From G963422745 sp965214285 (GTDB taxonomy: Bacteria; Actinomycetota; Acidimicrobiia; Acidimicrobiales; Aldehydirespiratoraceae), in contig OZ243946.1 of assembly GCA_965214285.1 (NCBI GenBank), positions 2,728,001 through 2,792,000 of the forward strand: a stretch of 64,000 nucleotides of DNA. Reading direction: 5' to 3'. This document shows positions 1 through 8,132 of the stretch, in pieces. The notes under the pieces are model-generated. The model did no database searches, was not told the origin of the DNA, and saw only the letters and a list, made by a program, of their open reading frames with translations. How positions within the stretch are numbered: position 1 is the first letter of the stretch; each line of letters starts with the position of its first letter. The translations under genes were made by a program, and so were the position numbers.

Positions 1-189
1 GACGGCTTCGTCGGCGTTGTAGAAGTACAGCGACCCGCTCACCAGGTTCACGACCAGGAACACCACGGCCCCGGCAACCGCCAGCGCGATCCCCGCGGCC
101 AGCACCGGGCGACGGCGGCGTGAGGGGCGCGGCGGGCGCGGCGCCAGCGAGGCGTCGCTCATGTCGGGCCCACCCAGCGTGTCGCTCAC
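1..189 (-). CDS. ccmE: Cytochrome c maturation heme chaperone CcmE, N-terminal part (cut by window edge)
   Basis: Only the first 63 codons are present; the gene continues past base 1. It encodes an Arg-rich cytoplasmic leader, one membrane anchor (about residues 25-48) and the start of the periplasmic OB domain with the YFYNADEAV segment typical of CcmE. The heme-binding His lies outside the window. The GTG at 189 overlaps the ccmD stop as GTGA, which favours it over the in-frame ATG at 162. It is last in the visible ccmABCDE operon. CcmE takes heme from CcmC and passes it to the lyase complex. Confidence 0.85.
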   Translation of the reverse strand, partial: MSDTLGGPDMSDASLAPRPPRPSRRRRPVLAAGIALAVAGAVVFLVVNLVSGSLYFYNADEAV

Positions 190-338
190 GTCGGATCCTC
201 GGAGGTCATCCAGCGGCGACGCGGCTCGGGCGTGCGCGCCGTGAGCCTGCGCCCGCGCACGATCAGCCATGCGGCGTACAGCCCGCCCACGGCGAGAGTC
301 ACGCCCCAGCCGACCAGCAGATAGCCCAGATGCGTCAC
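186..338 (-). CDS. ccmD: Small membrane protein CcmD
   Basis: A 50-residue protein with one transmembrane helix (LGYLLVGWGVTLAVGGLYAA) followed by a basic tail. Size, topology and position between ccmC and ccmE match CcmD, which helps release heme-loaded CcmE from the CcmABC complex. The GTG start at 338 overlaps the ccmC stop and its TGA overlaps the ccmE GTG, both as GTGA, so translation is probably coupled along the operon. Confidence 0.85.
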   Translation of the reverse strand: MTHLGYLLVGWGVTLAVGGLYAAWLIVRGRRLTARTPEPRRRWMTSEDPT

Positions 339-1084
339 GGCTGATCCCCCGAGCCGGTCAGGGCCTCGGCGCGGCGGGCGGCGAGGGTCTCGTCGAGCTC
401 GGCGGCGAGCACCTGGCGCTGGAGCCAGCCGATCCGGAAGCGGTGGACGAGCGCCCAGGCGAACGCCAGCGCCCAGACCACGATGCCGACCACCAGCGTG
501 AACAGGGTGAGGTCTTCGAGGTTGCCGTCGGTCAGCGACGACTTCTGATGCAGCGTGCGGTCGAACCACCACTCCACGCTGCGGTTCACTATCGGGATGT
601 TGAGCGCCGCGATCAGCCCGATCACCGCCGCCCGCGTGGCCGTGGCGTCGTCGTTGCCGCCCGCGGCGCGCACCGCCAGGTAGCCGACCATCATCAGCAT
701 CAGGATCAGCGTGGTGACCAGGCGCACGTCGCCCCAGTCCCAGTAGGTGTTCCAGGTGGGCCGGCCCCACACCGAGCCTGTGAACAGGGTGAGCCCGCAG
801 AAGATCACGCCGATCTCGGCGGCGCCGTGGGCGACCAGGTCCCACCACGCCGAGCGCTTCCAGAGCCACATCGCCGAGCCGATCGCGGTGGTCACGAATG
901 CGGTGTAAGTGAGGAACGCCGAGGGCACGTGGATGAAGATCATGCGCACGGCGTCGCGCTGCTCGTCGTCTTCGGGGGCGGCGAAGAAGCCCAGCAGCAC
1001 CAAAGCCGCCAGGCCGGCCAGCACCGCCACGCCCAGCAGCCGGGTGGCCGGAGATCCGGTGCCTGCGGCGGTCGCTTGTGTCAT
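335..1084 (-). CDS. ccmC: Heme handling membrane protein CcmC
   Basis: A 249-residue polytopic protein of the CcmC/CcmF/CcsA heme-handling family. The tryptophan-rich segment (WGRPTWNTYWDWGDVRL, about residues 110-126) is the WWD signature that holds heme at the outer membrane face, and about six membrane spans surround it. The start is the ATG at 1084, which overlaps the ccmB stop as ATGA; an upstream ATG at 1114 would lie inside ccmB. It presents heme to CcmE. Confidence 0.93.
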   Translation of the reverse strand: MTQATAAGTGSPATRLLGVAVLAGLAALVLLGFFAAPEDDEQRDAVRMIFIHVPSAFLTYTAFVTTAIGSAMWLWKRSAWWDLVAHGAAEIGVIFCGLTLFTGSVWGRPTWNTYWDWGDVRLVTTLILMLMMVGYLAVRAAGGNDDATATRAAVIGLIAALNIPIVNRSVEWWFDRTLHQKSSLTDGNLEDLTLFTLVVGIVVWALAFAWALVHRFRIGWLQRQVLAAELDETLAARRAEALTGSGDQP

Positions 1085-1749
1085 GTCTCCTCCAGGAGCA
1101 CGCCGTAGGCCCATGCCCCGAGCGTGGCGTTGAGCGCCCCGAAGCCGGCGAGCAGGCCCAGCCAGGCCCAGCCATCGACGGCGACGGTCCCGAGCGCGTC
1201 GTCGAAGGCCCGGGTGGCGGCGATGAGCACCGGTGCCAGCATCGGGAACAACAGGATCGGCAGCAGCGTCTCCCTGGCCCGCAACTGGGCCACCAGCGCG
1301 CCCAACAGGCTACCCGTGGAGGCGATGGCGACGCTGGCGACCACACAGGTGACCGCCAGCAGCGGCCAGTCCTCGACCTCGGCGCCGTAGAGCACCACGA
1401 TCCCGCCGGCCAGCGGCGCCTGCACGGCCAGCAGCTGCACAGCTATCGCCGCGGACTTGCCGGCGAAGACCGCCATCGGCTCGACCCCGGCGAGCAGCAG
1501 GCTGCGGCGGGCGCCGTCGCTGGTCTCGATGGCGGTCGAGCGGTGAACCGCCACCACCGACACAAAAAGCACAGCCATCCAGAACAGGCCGGGCGCGGCG
1601 CGCTCCAGCACCGCCCGGTCGGCGTCGAGGGTGAAGCCGAACAGGACCAGCACCAACAACGCGAAGGGCAGGATCTGGCTGACGGCCACCCGTGAGCGCA
1701 GCTCGATGCGCAGATCCTTGCCGGCTACGAGGCGCAGGTCACGCCACAT
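1081..1749 (-). CDS. ccmB: Heme exporter membrane subunit CcmB
   Basis: A 222-residue, roughly six-span membrane protein of the CcmB family and partner of the CcmA ATPase. The start of the protein (WRDLRLVAGKDLRIELRSR) and the SDGARRSLLLAGV loop are characteristic. It overlaps ccmA upstream by 11 bp and ccmC downstream by 4 bp. With CcmA and CcmC it forms the ABC complex that drives release of holo-CcmE. Confidence 0.92.
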   Translation of the reverse strand: MWRDLRLVAGKDLRIELRSRVAVSQILPFALLVLVLFGFTLDADRAVLERAAPGLFWMAVLFVSVVAVHRSTAIETSDGARRSLLLAGVEPMAVFAGKSAAIAVQLLAVQAPLAGGIVVLYGAEVEDWPLLAVTCVVASVAIASTGSLLGALVAQLRARETLLPILLFPMLAPVLIAATRAFDDALGTVAVDGWAWLGLLAGFGALNATLGAWAYGVLLEET

Positions 1750-2485
1750 CGCTGCCGCCCTGCGCTCTGGCCGATGTGCCCGTGTGCTGCGACGGGTCTT
1801 GCACCGAGGCGTCCCCGGGTTCTGCAGGAGGGTCCTGTCGACGGGGGGTGTCGGCGATCACCATGCCGCCGGCGACGGCGACGCGTCGGGTGGCCAGGTC
1901 CAGGGTGCGGTCGAGCTCATGCGATGCCAGCAGCACCGTCGCCCCTGCCGCCGCAGCATCGCCCACCAGCGTGTCGACGAGATCGCGGCCTGCTTGGTCG
2001 AGCCCGGCGTGGGGCTCGTCGAGCAGCCACAGCCTGGGGCGGCGGACCACCACCGCAGCCAGCCCCACCCGCCGGCGCTGCCCCGCGGACAGCCTGCCAA
2101 CGGCCACATCGCGCAGCCGGGCGGGCACGTCGAGGCGGTCCAGGGCCGCCGGCACGGCATCGCTGTCGACCCTGGACGCCGCAGCCCAGAATCGCAGGTT
2201 CTGGTCCACGGTCAGCTCGTCGTAGAGGGCGGTGTCGTGGCCCAGAAGGCCGACAGAGCGGCGAACCGCCGCCCGATCCCGTCTCAGGTCGCAGCCCAGC
2301 ACCAGCGCCGTGCCGGCCCGCGGCGCCAGCAGCCCGGCGCAGAGCCGCAGCAGCGACGACTTGCCGGCGCCGTTGGGGCCCTGCAGCAGCACCACCTCGC
2401 GCTCGGCGACTTCGAGGTCCACGCCAGCCAGCGCCGGGAAGCGCCCGAGCACAGCGACCACGCCCCTCAGCGACACCACGGACAC
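1739..2485 (-). CDS. ccmA: Heme exporter ATP-binding subunit CcmA
   Basis: A 248-residue ABC ATPase. Walker A GPNGAGKS is at about residues 36-43, the signature LSAGQ near 132 and Walker B LWLLDEP near 152-158. It opens the ccmABCDE operon. The GTG at 2485 lies six bases after a TAGCGT -10 box, implying a leaderless message. About 35 C-terminal residues, from the PRRQDPPAEP segment on, are a polar low-complexity extension beyond the usual CcmA domain. Confidence 0.92.
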   Translation of the reverse strand: MSVVSLRGVVAVLGRFPALAGVDLEVAEREVVLLQGPNGAGKSSLLRLCAGLLAPRAGTALVLGCDLRRDRAAVRRSVGLLGHDTALYDELTVDQNLRFWAAASRVDSDAVPAALDRLDVPARLRDVAVGRLSAGQRRRVGLAAVVVRRPRLWLLDEPHAGLDQAGRDLVDTLVGDAAAAGATVLLASHELDRTLDLATRRVAVAGGMVIADTPRRQDPPAEPGDASVQDPSQHTGTSARAQGGSDVA

Positions 2486-2491
2486 GCCGGC

Positions 2492-2497
2492 ACGCTA
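2492..2497 (-). promoter_or_regulatory. -10 box of ccmA
   Basis: TAGCGT read on the minus strand, six bases before the ccmA GTG. It is back to back with the TAGCCT box of the divergent gene at 2506-2511, so both promoters fit into about 20 bp. No clear -35 box is seen. Confidence 0.6.
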
Positions 2498-2505
2498 GCG
2501 GTATC

Positions 2506-2511
2506 TAGCCT
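2506..2511 (+). promoter_or_regulatory. -10 box of the secreted protein gene at 2521
   Basis: TAGCCT ends six bases before a GTG (2518) and nine before the ATG (2521), in the same leaderless arrangement as many genes here. Confidence 0.55.
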
Positions 2512-2520
2512 GTGGCTGTG

Positions 2521-3243
2521 ATGCGCCGACGGCTTCTCGAAGCGTTCAGCGCCGTCGTGGCCGGGGGCCTCGTGCTGGGCCTGGGCTCGTGCAGCGACGA
2601 CGCCGGCCCGGCGCCCGAGCGCGACCCCGCGGCGGCTGCCAGCGCCGCCATCGACGACCGTGCCCGCCAGCCCCACGAGCGCACCGACCTGCCCACGGCG
2701 AACGGCGCCGGCGTTGCTTCCGGCGATGCCGCCTCCGAGGGCGACGCTGATGGAGCCGACGGCGCTGTCTCCGGCGACTCCGCCGGTGCCTCGTCGTCAG
2801 ACAGCGCCGCGGCCGAGGACGACACGCCCGCGCGCGCTGCCGTGCCGAGCGGCCAGGTGATCGCCCACTACAACCTCGACATCGACGACTGCTTCGATCG
2901 CGTCGAGTATTTGGTCTCGGGGCGCAAGCGGGCGACCACGACCCGTCTCAGCTGCAGCGTGCCGCACATGTACCAGGTCTTCTCTCTCCTCGACTACCCC
3001 TCCGATGCCACCGTCTATCCCGGCGACTCCGCCATGGAGGACTTCGCCCTGCAGTCCTGCTACCCGCTGTTCGAGCACTGGGCCGATTCGGCCTACGAGA
3101 CCAGCGCCCTGGAGATCGAGGTTCTCACTCCCAACCTCGAAGACTTCACAGACGCCACCTACCCGTATCGGGGCATCCACTGCCTGGTGCGCCGAGACGA
3201 CGGCGAGCGCCTGGTGGGCACGGCTCGCTCCGCCGGGCTCTGA
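2521..3243 (+). CDS. Secreted lipoprotein-like protein with a septum-formation type domain
   Basis: About 240 residues. A signal segment (LLEAFSAVVAGGLVLGLGSC) has a Cys at the expected lipobox place (LGLGSC), so this is probably a lipoprotein. A long Ala/Asp/Ser-rich linker follows to about residue 110. The C-terminal domain has four Cys and the pattern DDCFD, then CSVPHMYQVF and CYPLF, resembling the actinobacterial 'septum formation' domain (PF13845-like); that match is from memory. It is divergent from ccmA. An in-frame GTG at 2518 is an equally possible start. Confidence 0.6.
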   Translation: MRRRLLEAFSAVVAGGLVLGLGSCSDDAGPAPERDPAAAASAAIDDRARQPHERTDLPTANGAGVASGDAASEGDADGADGAVSGDSAGASSSDSAAAEDDTPARAAVPSGQVIAHYNLDIDDCFDRVEYLVSGRKRATTTRLSCSVPHMYQVFSLLDYPSDATVYPGDSAMEDFALQSCYPLFEHWADSAYETSALEIEVLTPNLEDFTDATYPYRGIHCLVRRDDGERLVGTARSAGL

Positions 3244-3301
3244 GGCTCTCTCCCCGGCCGCCGCAAGCGCTTCAGGCGCTGCCGTCGCAGGCGCTGCCGT
3301 C

Positions 3302-4516
3302 TCAGCCGGGCGCTCGGCCAGGGCCCATCAGCAGCGCCAGGCCGGCCCAGCACTGCGGGACCGCCCCGTGGCCCTCGCCGGTCTCGGGATTCCAGTATTC
3401 CGCCAGCCCCGAGGCGACCGCACCCGCCCGCGTGGTCTCGGCCAGGCGTGCGGCGCCCGCCTCGCTCAGCTCGCGCCCCAGCAGATAGGCGAGCTGCGGC
3501 CACACCGGGCCTCGCCAGTAGGCGTCGGGGTCATAGGCCGGCTCGTCGCGGTGTACGCCCCGCGGGCCGAAGGCCGCGCCATAAGCCTCAGGGTCGGTGA
3601 GCTGCGCCTCGGCCAGCGCCCTGCGGTCAGCCTCGGTGCTGACGAGCAGCCCCAGCAGCCCCCCGACGGTGCGGACGCGTCCCGAGCCGGTCTCGGCGGG
3701 GCCGGCGTCGACCCAGGTCGCCAGGTCCGGGTCCCAGCGGGCGTCGACCGCTGCGCCCAGCTCGGCGGCCTGCGAAGCCAGGCGGTCGTCGCCGGTCGCT
3801 GCGGCCAGCTCGAGCCCGCAGCGGGCCGTGATCGCCGAGAACGACACCGGCGCCGCGCAAAAGGCCGCATTCGCCAGAGGCTCCCCCAGGCTGCCGCGCT
3901 CGATGCTCGCCAGCAGCTCCGTCTTGCGCGCCGCCCAGCGCCGGCGCTCGAAGCCCTCGCCCGGGCAGTAGTCGTCGAAGCGAGGGGTGTCGTCGAAGCC
4001 CGTCTCCCAAGGATGAACCGCCGACAGCAGGCCGCTGCGATCCCGGCGACGGCGCTGGAGCAGGAACCCCAGGCCGCGCCGGGCCGGCTCGACCAGCTCG
4101 TCGGCGCCGGGCACGCCCGCTCGCAGCAGTTCTGCCAGCGCGTGGCCGTAGACCGGGGGCTGGGTGATCGACGACGAGCCCCGTCGTCCCCACAGCTCCA
4201 GCGAGCGCTGCGGGTCGCGGCGGTAGCGCATGTGGGGCACGTGGCCTGACTCGTCGATCGGCAGCAGCGCAGAGCGCAGTTCGGCCAGCGCCCGCTCCGC
4301 CTCGCCCAGCCCCAGCCAGATCACGGCATGGAAGCAGCTGTCCCAGAGCCACTGGTACGGGTACACGGTCGGGTTCGGCACCGCGTATCCGGGCTCGTCG
4401 ACCCAGTGGCCCTGCATCACCTCCCGCACGCGGCTGCGCAGCTCGCTGCTGCGAGCGTCGCTGTCGGTACCGCTGCCGCCGGCGTGGACGGTGCGGTCGC
4501 CGCTGTCGCTTGGCAT
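3302..4516 (-). CDS. MGH1/GH63-like six-hairpin glycoside hydrolase
   Basis: About 404 residues with (alpha/alpha)6-barrel signatures: YPYQWLWDSCFHA near residues 50-62, HPWETGFDDTP near 170 and DPDAYWRGPVWPQ near 320. These match the glucosylglycerate/mannosylglycerate hydrolase group of trehalase-like enzymes, which cleave alpha-glycosidic bonds of small sugars or glycogen-type chains; the substrate is unknown. Possible starts are ATG 4528, 4516 or 4417. The first two sit on top of the divergent glycosyltransferase start. Pairing with a glycosyltransferase suggests turnover of one sugar or compatible solute. Confidence 0.7.
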   Translation of the reverse strand: MPSDSGDRTVHAGGSGTDSDARSSELRSRVREVMQGHWVDEPGYAVPNPTVYPYQWLWDSCFHAVIWLGLGEAERALAELRSALLPIDESGHVPHMRYRRDPQRSLELWGRRGSSSITQPPVYGHALAELLRAGVPGADELVEPARRGLGFLLQRRRRDRSGLLSAVHPWETGFDDTPRFDDYCPGEGFERRRWAARKTELLASIERGSLGEPLANAAFCAAPVSFSAITARCGLELAAATGDDRLASQAAELGAAVDARWDPDLATWVDAGPAETGSGRVRTVGGLLGLLVSTEADRRALAEAQLTDPEAYGAAFGPRGVHRDEPAYDPDAYWRGPVWPQLAYLLGRELSEAGAARLAETTRAGAVASGLAEYWNPETGEGHGAVPQCWAGLALLMGPGRAPG

Positions 4517-4526
4517 CGTGTGGGGC

Positions 4527-5564
4527 ATGCCCGTGTGCGCCCTGGTCTCGTTTCGGCTGGGAATGCACGATGGCGTGTCGATCGTCGCCCGAAGCTGGCA
4601 GCGAGCGCTGACAGAGCTCGGATTCCACACGGTCACCGTCGCCGGGGAAGGCCCGGTGGACCGGACCGTACCCTCTCTGGCGATCGGCGCCGCCGAGCCG
4701 CCGAGCCGCGCCGAGATCGAGGCTGCGGTTGCCGACGCCGATCTGGTCGTCGTCGCCAACCTCGCCACGATCCCGCTGAACCTCCCAGCCGCCGAGGTGC
4801 TGGCCGAGGTGCTGGCGGGGCGGCCCGCGGTGATGCACCACCACGACCCGCCCTGGCAGCGCGAGCGCTTCGCCGATGTCACGGCCCTGCCCGTCGACGA
4901 CCCGGCCTGGCGTCACGTGACGATCAACGAGCTGACGGTCGCCGAGATGGCAGAGCGCGGCCTGACGGCGCGCTGCGTCTACAGCGGCCTGCCCACGGTC
5001 ATCCGCAGCAGCGACCGCTCGGGGCTGCGGGCCCGTCTGGGCGTTGGAGCGCAGGCGCGGCTGCTGGCGCATCCCGTGCGGGCGATCGCCCGCAAGAACG
5101 TCGCCGCCGCCATCGCCTTGGCCGAGGCGCTCGATGCCGTCTACTGGCTGTGGGGGCCGGCCGAGGAGGGCTACGACCAGCAGCTCCGCTCGCTGCTGTC
5201 AGGCGCCGCCTGCCCGGTGGTGCGGGGAACGCTCGGGGCGGCCGCGGGCGAGCTCTACAGCGCTGCGGACGGGGTGCTGTTCCCCAGCACCTGGGAGGGC
5301 TTCGGGCTGCCGCCCGTCGAGGCTGCGATCCATCGTCTGCCGGCGGCGGTGGGCGACTACCCGGTGGCCGGCGAACTGGCAGCCCTTGGATTCCGCTGGT
5401 TCCCCGCGGACGACCCCGGCCCGCTGGGGCGCTTCCTGGACGCGCCCGACCCTGGCCTGCTGGAGCACAACCGCCGTCTGGCGGTGCGGCACTTCTCCGA
5501 AGACGCTCTGCGCGAGCGGCTCAGCGCGCTGCTCGAAGACATGGGGTTCACCGCACCACGCTGA
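4527..5564 (+). CDS. Glycosyltransferase family 4-like protein
   Basis: 345 residues with a GT-B fold layout. The N-terminal domain has a glycine-poor loop (SFRLGMHDGVS) and a DLVVVANLATIPLN strand. The C-terminal domain carries RAIARKN (donor phosphate contact) and the EX7E-type motif STWEGFGLPPVEAA near residue 260. Such enzymes retain configuration and use nucleotide sugars; the acceptor is unknown. The ATG at 4527 overlaps, on the other strand, a possible ATG of the glycosidase, within GCATGC. Confidence 0.75.
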   Translation: MPVCALVSFRLGMHDGVSIVARSWQRALTELGFHTVTVAGEGPVDRTVPSLAIGAAEPPSRAEIEAAVADADLVVVANLATIPLNLPAAEVLAEVLAGRPAVMHHHDPPWQRERFADVTALPVDDPAWRHVTINELTVAEMAERGLTARCVYSGLPTVIRSSDRSGLRARLGVGAQARLLAHPVRAIARKNVAAAIALAEALDAVYWLWGPAEEGYDQQLRSLLSGAACPVVRGTLGAAAGELYSAADGVLFPSTWEGFGLPPVEAAIHRLPAAVGDYPVAGELAALGFRWFPADDPGPLGRFLDAPDPGLLEHNRRLAVRHFSEDALRERLSALLEDMGFTAPR

Positions 5565-5618
5565 CCGTCATACGCACTGGCCGTCAAGACCGGCAATGGC
5601 CGAGAGATGTTACCCGGC

Positions 5619-5636
5619 CACCCCATTCACGGGGTG
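5619..5636. terminator. Hairpin between converging genes
   Basis: CACCCC and GGGGTG pair around a six-base loop, in the 87-bp gap where the glycosyltransferase and ffh converge. There is no U-tract, so a role as a bidirectional terminator is only suggested. Confidence 0.35.
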
Positions 5637-5651
5637 TGACAGTGCGGGGTG

Positions 5652-7178
5652 TCAGCCCTTGAAGCGCCCGAAGCCGCCTTCTTGGAGCTCTTCGAGGCCG
5701 GGCAGCGTCAGCGAGGCCTTGTCGACCTTGGCCGGGCCCTTCTCGGTGACCCTGCCGCCCTTGGCCCGGCCCTTGCTGCCCCCACGACCGCCGCCGCGCC
5801 CGCCGCCGGCACGGCCCGAGGCAGGACGGCCCGCGACCCGCCCCCCGGAACCGCCGCGCTTCTTGCCCCGGCCGGAGCGGCTCTGCTTCTTGGTGCCGAA
5901 GCCCGAGAACTGCTTCATCATCTTGCGCATCTGGCCGAACTGGTCCAGCAGCGCCTTCACGTCCGCCGGAGAGCGGCCGCAGCCCGCCGCGATGCGCCGC
6001 CGGCGGGAGGCGTCGATCACGTCGGGGTCGATGCGCTCCGCCGGAGTCATCGAGTGGATGATCCCCGCCACCCGGCCCAGATGGCTGTCGTCGATCTCCA
6101 CGTCCCGGGCCTCCTTGGGGATGCCCGGCATCATCGAGACCAGGTTCCCGAGCGGCCCCATCTTCTGAAGCTGCCTCATCTGGTCGAGGAAGTCGTCGAG
6201 CGTGAAGGTGCCCTCCAGCAGGCGGGCCGCGGCCTCCTCGGCCTGCTCCTGCTCGAAGGCCTCCTCGGCTTTCTCGATGAGCGTCTCCACGTCGCCCATG
6301 CCCAGGATGCGCCCGGCGAGCCGGTCGGGGTGGAAGATCTCGAAGTCGGCGATCTTCTCGCCCAGCGAGGCGAAGGCGATCGGCTTGCCGACCACCTCCT
6401 TGACCGACAGCGCGGCGCCGCCTCGGGCATCGCCGTCGAGCTTGGTCAGGATCACCCCGTCGAGCTCGAGGGTGTCGTTGAAGGCGACGGCGCTGTTGAC
6501 GGCATCCTGGCCGGTCATGGCATCGACGACCAACAACGTGTAGTCGGGGTTCACGGCGTCGGAGATGCGCCGCATCTGACGCATCAGCTCGTCGTCCACG
6601 GCCAGGCGTCCGGCGGTGTCGACGATCACCACGTCGCGGGCGGTATTGCGGGCCTCGGCGACGCCCCGGCGGGCGGCCTTCACCGGGTCGCGGGCCTCGG
6701 AGTGAACCGGCACCTCGATCTGGACACCGAGCGTGCGCAGCTGCTCGACCGCCGCGGGGCGCTGCAAGTCGGCGCCGACCAGCAGCGGGTTGCGGCCCTG
6801 CTTCTTGAACCACTGGGCGAGCTTGGCGGCGTTGGTGGTCTTGCCTGTGCCCTGCAGGCCCGCCAGCAGGATCACGGTCGGCGGCTTGGAGGCGTAGGCG
6901 ATCTGCATCGAGGCGCCGCCGAGCGAGGCGGTCAGCTCGTCGAGCACGATCTTGACGATCTGCTGGGTCGGGTTGAGCGCCTTGGACAGCTCCTCCCCCA
7001 CGGCCCGCTCCCGGATCCGCTCGACGAGGCCGGCCACCACATCGAGGTGAACGTCGGCGTCGAGCAGCGCCAGGCGGATCTCGCGCAGCACCTCGTCGAC
7101 GTCGGCCGCAGACAGCTTCCCCCGCCCGCGGATGCGCCCGAATATCTGGTCGAAGCGGCTGGACAGGGCGTCGAACAT
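5652..7178 (-). CDS. ffh: Signal recognition particle GTPase Ffh (SRP54)
   Basis: About 508 residues: N domain, then the G domain with G1 AGLQGTGKTTNAAKL (about 105), DLQRPAAVEQL, G3 DTAGRL and G4 TKLDGDARGG, then a Met-rich M domain (about 320-430). It binds signal peptides and 4.5S RNA and hands ribosomes to FtsY. The start ATG 7178 is seven bases from a TAGGGT box; the ATG at 7187 is less likely. The C-terminal 80 residues are a Gly/Arg/Lys-rich tail (GRAGGGRGGGRGGSKGRAKG) not part of the core family. Confidence 0.96.
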   Translation of the reverse strand: MFDALSSRFDQIFGRIRGRGKLSAADVDEVLREIRLALLDADVHLDVVAGLVERIRERAVGEELSKALNPTQQIVKIVLDELTASLGGASMQIAYASKPPTVILLAGLQGTGKTTNAAKLAQWFKKQGRNPLLVGADLQRPAAVEQLRTLGVQIEVPVHSEARDPVKAARRGVAEARNTARDVVIVDTAGRLAVDDELMRQMRRISDAVNPDYTLLVVDAMTGQDAVNSAVAFNDTLELDGVILTKLDGDARGGAALSVKEVVGKPIAFASLGEKIADFEIFHPDRLAGRILGMGDVETLIEKAEEAFEQEQAEEAAARLLEGTFTLDDFLDQMRQLQKMGPLGNLVSMMPGIPKEARDVEIDDSHLGRVAGIIHSMTPAERIDPDVIDASRRRRIAAGCGRSPADVKALLDQFGQMRKMMKQFSGFGTKKQSRSGRGKKRGGSGGRVAGRPASGRAGGGRGGGRGGSKGRAKGGRVTEKGPAKVDKASLTLPGLEELQEGGFGRFKG

Positions 7179-7185
7179 CAGCGGC

Positions 7186-7191
7186 ACCCTA
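7186..7191 (-). promoter_or_regulatory. -10 box of ffh
   Basis: TAGGGT on the minus strand, seven bases before the ATG at 7178. It decides that start over 7187. Confidence 0.6.
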
Positions 7192-7223
7192 CCGCCGCCA
7201 CCCCACCCGCAGAGCCTGCGCCG

Positions 7224-8132
7224 TCAGTCCTGCCACTGTGCCGTGGTCGGGTTCCACGTGCCTGTTTCTCGGCCGGCCAGGATGGGGTCGAGCATCCTGC
7301 CGACGAATTCGACCGCCTGGCCGGCGGTGCGGTGAGTCAGGTTGGGCACGTCTTTCGCTACCTGCCGATATCCATCATGCCAGCGATCGGATGGCAACGT
7401 GACACGTTCCGGAGCGGCCAGACCACGATGGGCATACTCGCTGAACATCGCTCTTCGGAGGGCTTTGGCTTCGACGGTCTGCGTTGCGGCGATGATCACA
7501 AGATCGACGAGGTCCCGGTAACGGGTGCTCTCGATTGCGCCATGGGTCTCGATCATGGCGGCGTGCTTGTCTGCGATGTGGTCGACGATGGGATAGACCC
7601 GAAATGTCGAGACTGGCAGACCCGGTATTTCGACCGGGCGGATGACGTCGATGATCTCTGGCGGTGCGGTCATGTTGGACGAGAAGACGAGGTCGATCCT
7701 GAAGCGTTCGAACTCGCGCTCGCCCAGGTAGGCCACGACGGACATCTCGACATTGATCGCTCTGGTGGCAGGTCGTGCGCCAGTCGTGACGTCGAAGGTG
7801 AAGTAGTCTCCGAAACTGCCGTCGGCGCCGAGTTGCTCGAGTTGGCGTATGGCGACCGTCATTTCGCCTTGGTAGAACAGGTCGAGGTCGAGGCTGTGGC
7901 GAGCATGGGCGGGGACTCGAACAAGGAGCCCGCCCGCGCCCTTGAGGACCCACTGGGAGCCATAGGCCGCGAAGACTCGCGTGAGGAGCCGGTCGTAGGC
8001 GAACTGGCGGCGGAGTTGGGCAATGCTGAACGAGCTGGACTTGGCAGCACGTGCGATCCGGTCGACGACTGCCCTCCTGAATGCGTCAGCAGTTCGATAG
8101 GGGACGGCCGGGCGTGCGGGTTGGTCAGACAT
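7224..8132 (-). CDS. AbiEii-type nucleotidyltransferase toxin (type IV toxin-antitoxin)
   Basis: About 302 residues. The nucleotidyltransferase core shows WVLKGAGGLLVRVPAHARHS followed by LDLDLFY (about 65-90), the usual lysine/glycine loop and paired acidic residues of the AbiEii/AbiGii family. A later KHAAM...STRYRDLVDLV segment matches the family's KxxA...RxxDlvDl helix. Related toxins transfer nucleotides to tRNA or other targets and stop growth. The ATG at 8132 overlaps the end of the upstream antitoxin gene by 8 bp. Confidence 0.8.
   Translation of the reverse strand: MSDQPARPAVPYRTADAFRRAVVDRIARAAKSSSFSIAQLRRQFAYDRLLTRVFAAYGSQWVLKGAGGLLVRVPAHARHSLDLDLFYQGEMTVAIRQLEQLGADGSFGDYFTFDVTTGARPATRAINVEMSVVAYLGEREFERFRIDLVFSSNMTAPPEIIDVIRPVEIPGLPVSTFRVYPIVDHIADKHAAMIETHGAIESTRYRDLVDLVIIAATQTVEAKALRRAMFSEYAHRGLAAPERVTLPSDRWHDGYRQVAKDVPNLTHRTAGQAVEFVGRMLDPILAGRETGTWNPTTAQWQD

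Noticed and set aside
3302..4882. Glycosidase start upstream of 4528
   Set aside because: The extra N-terminal sequence is antisense to the glycosyltransferase and of low quality; family similarity begins near 4420.
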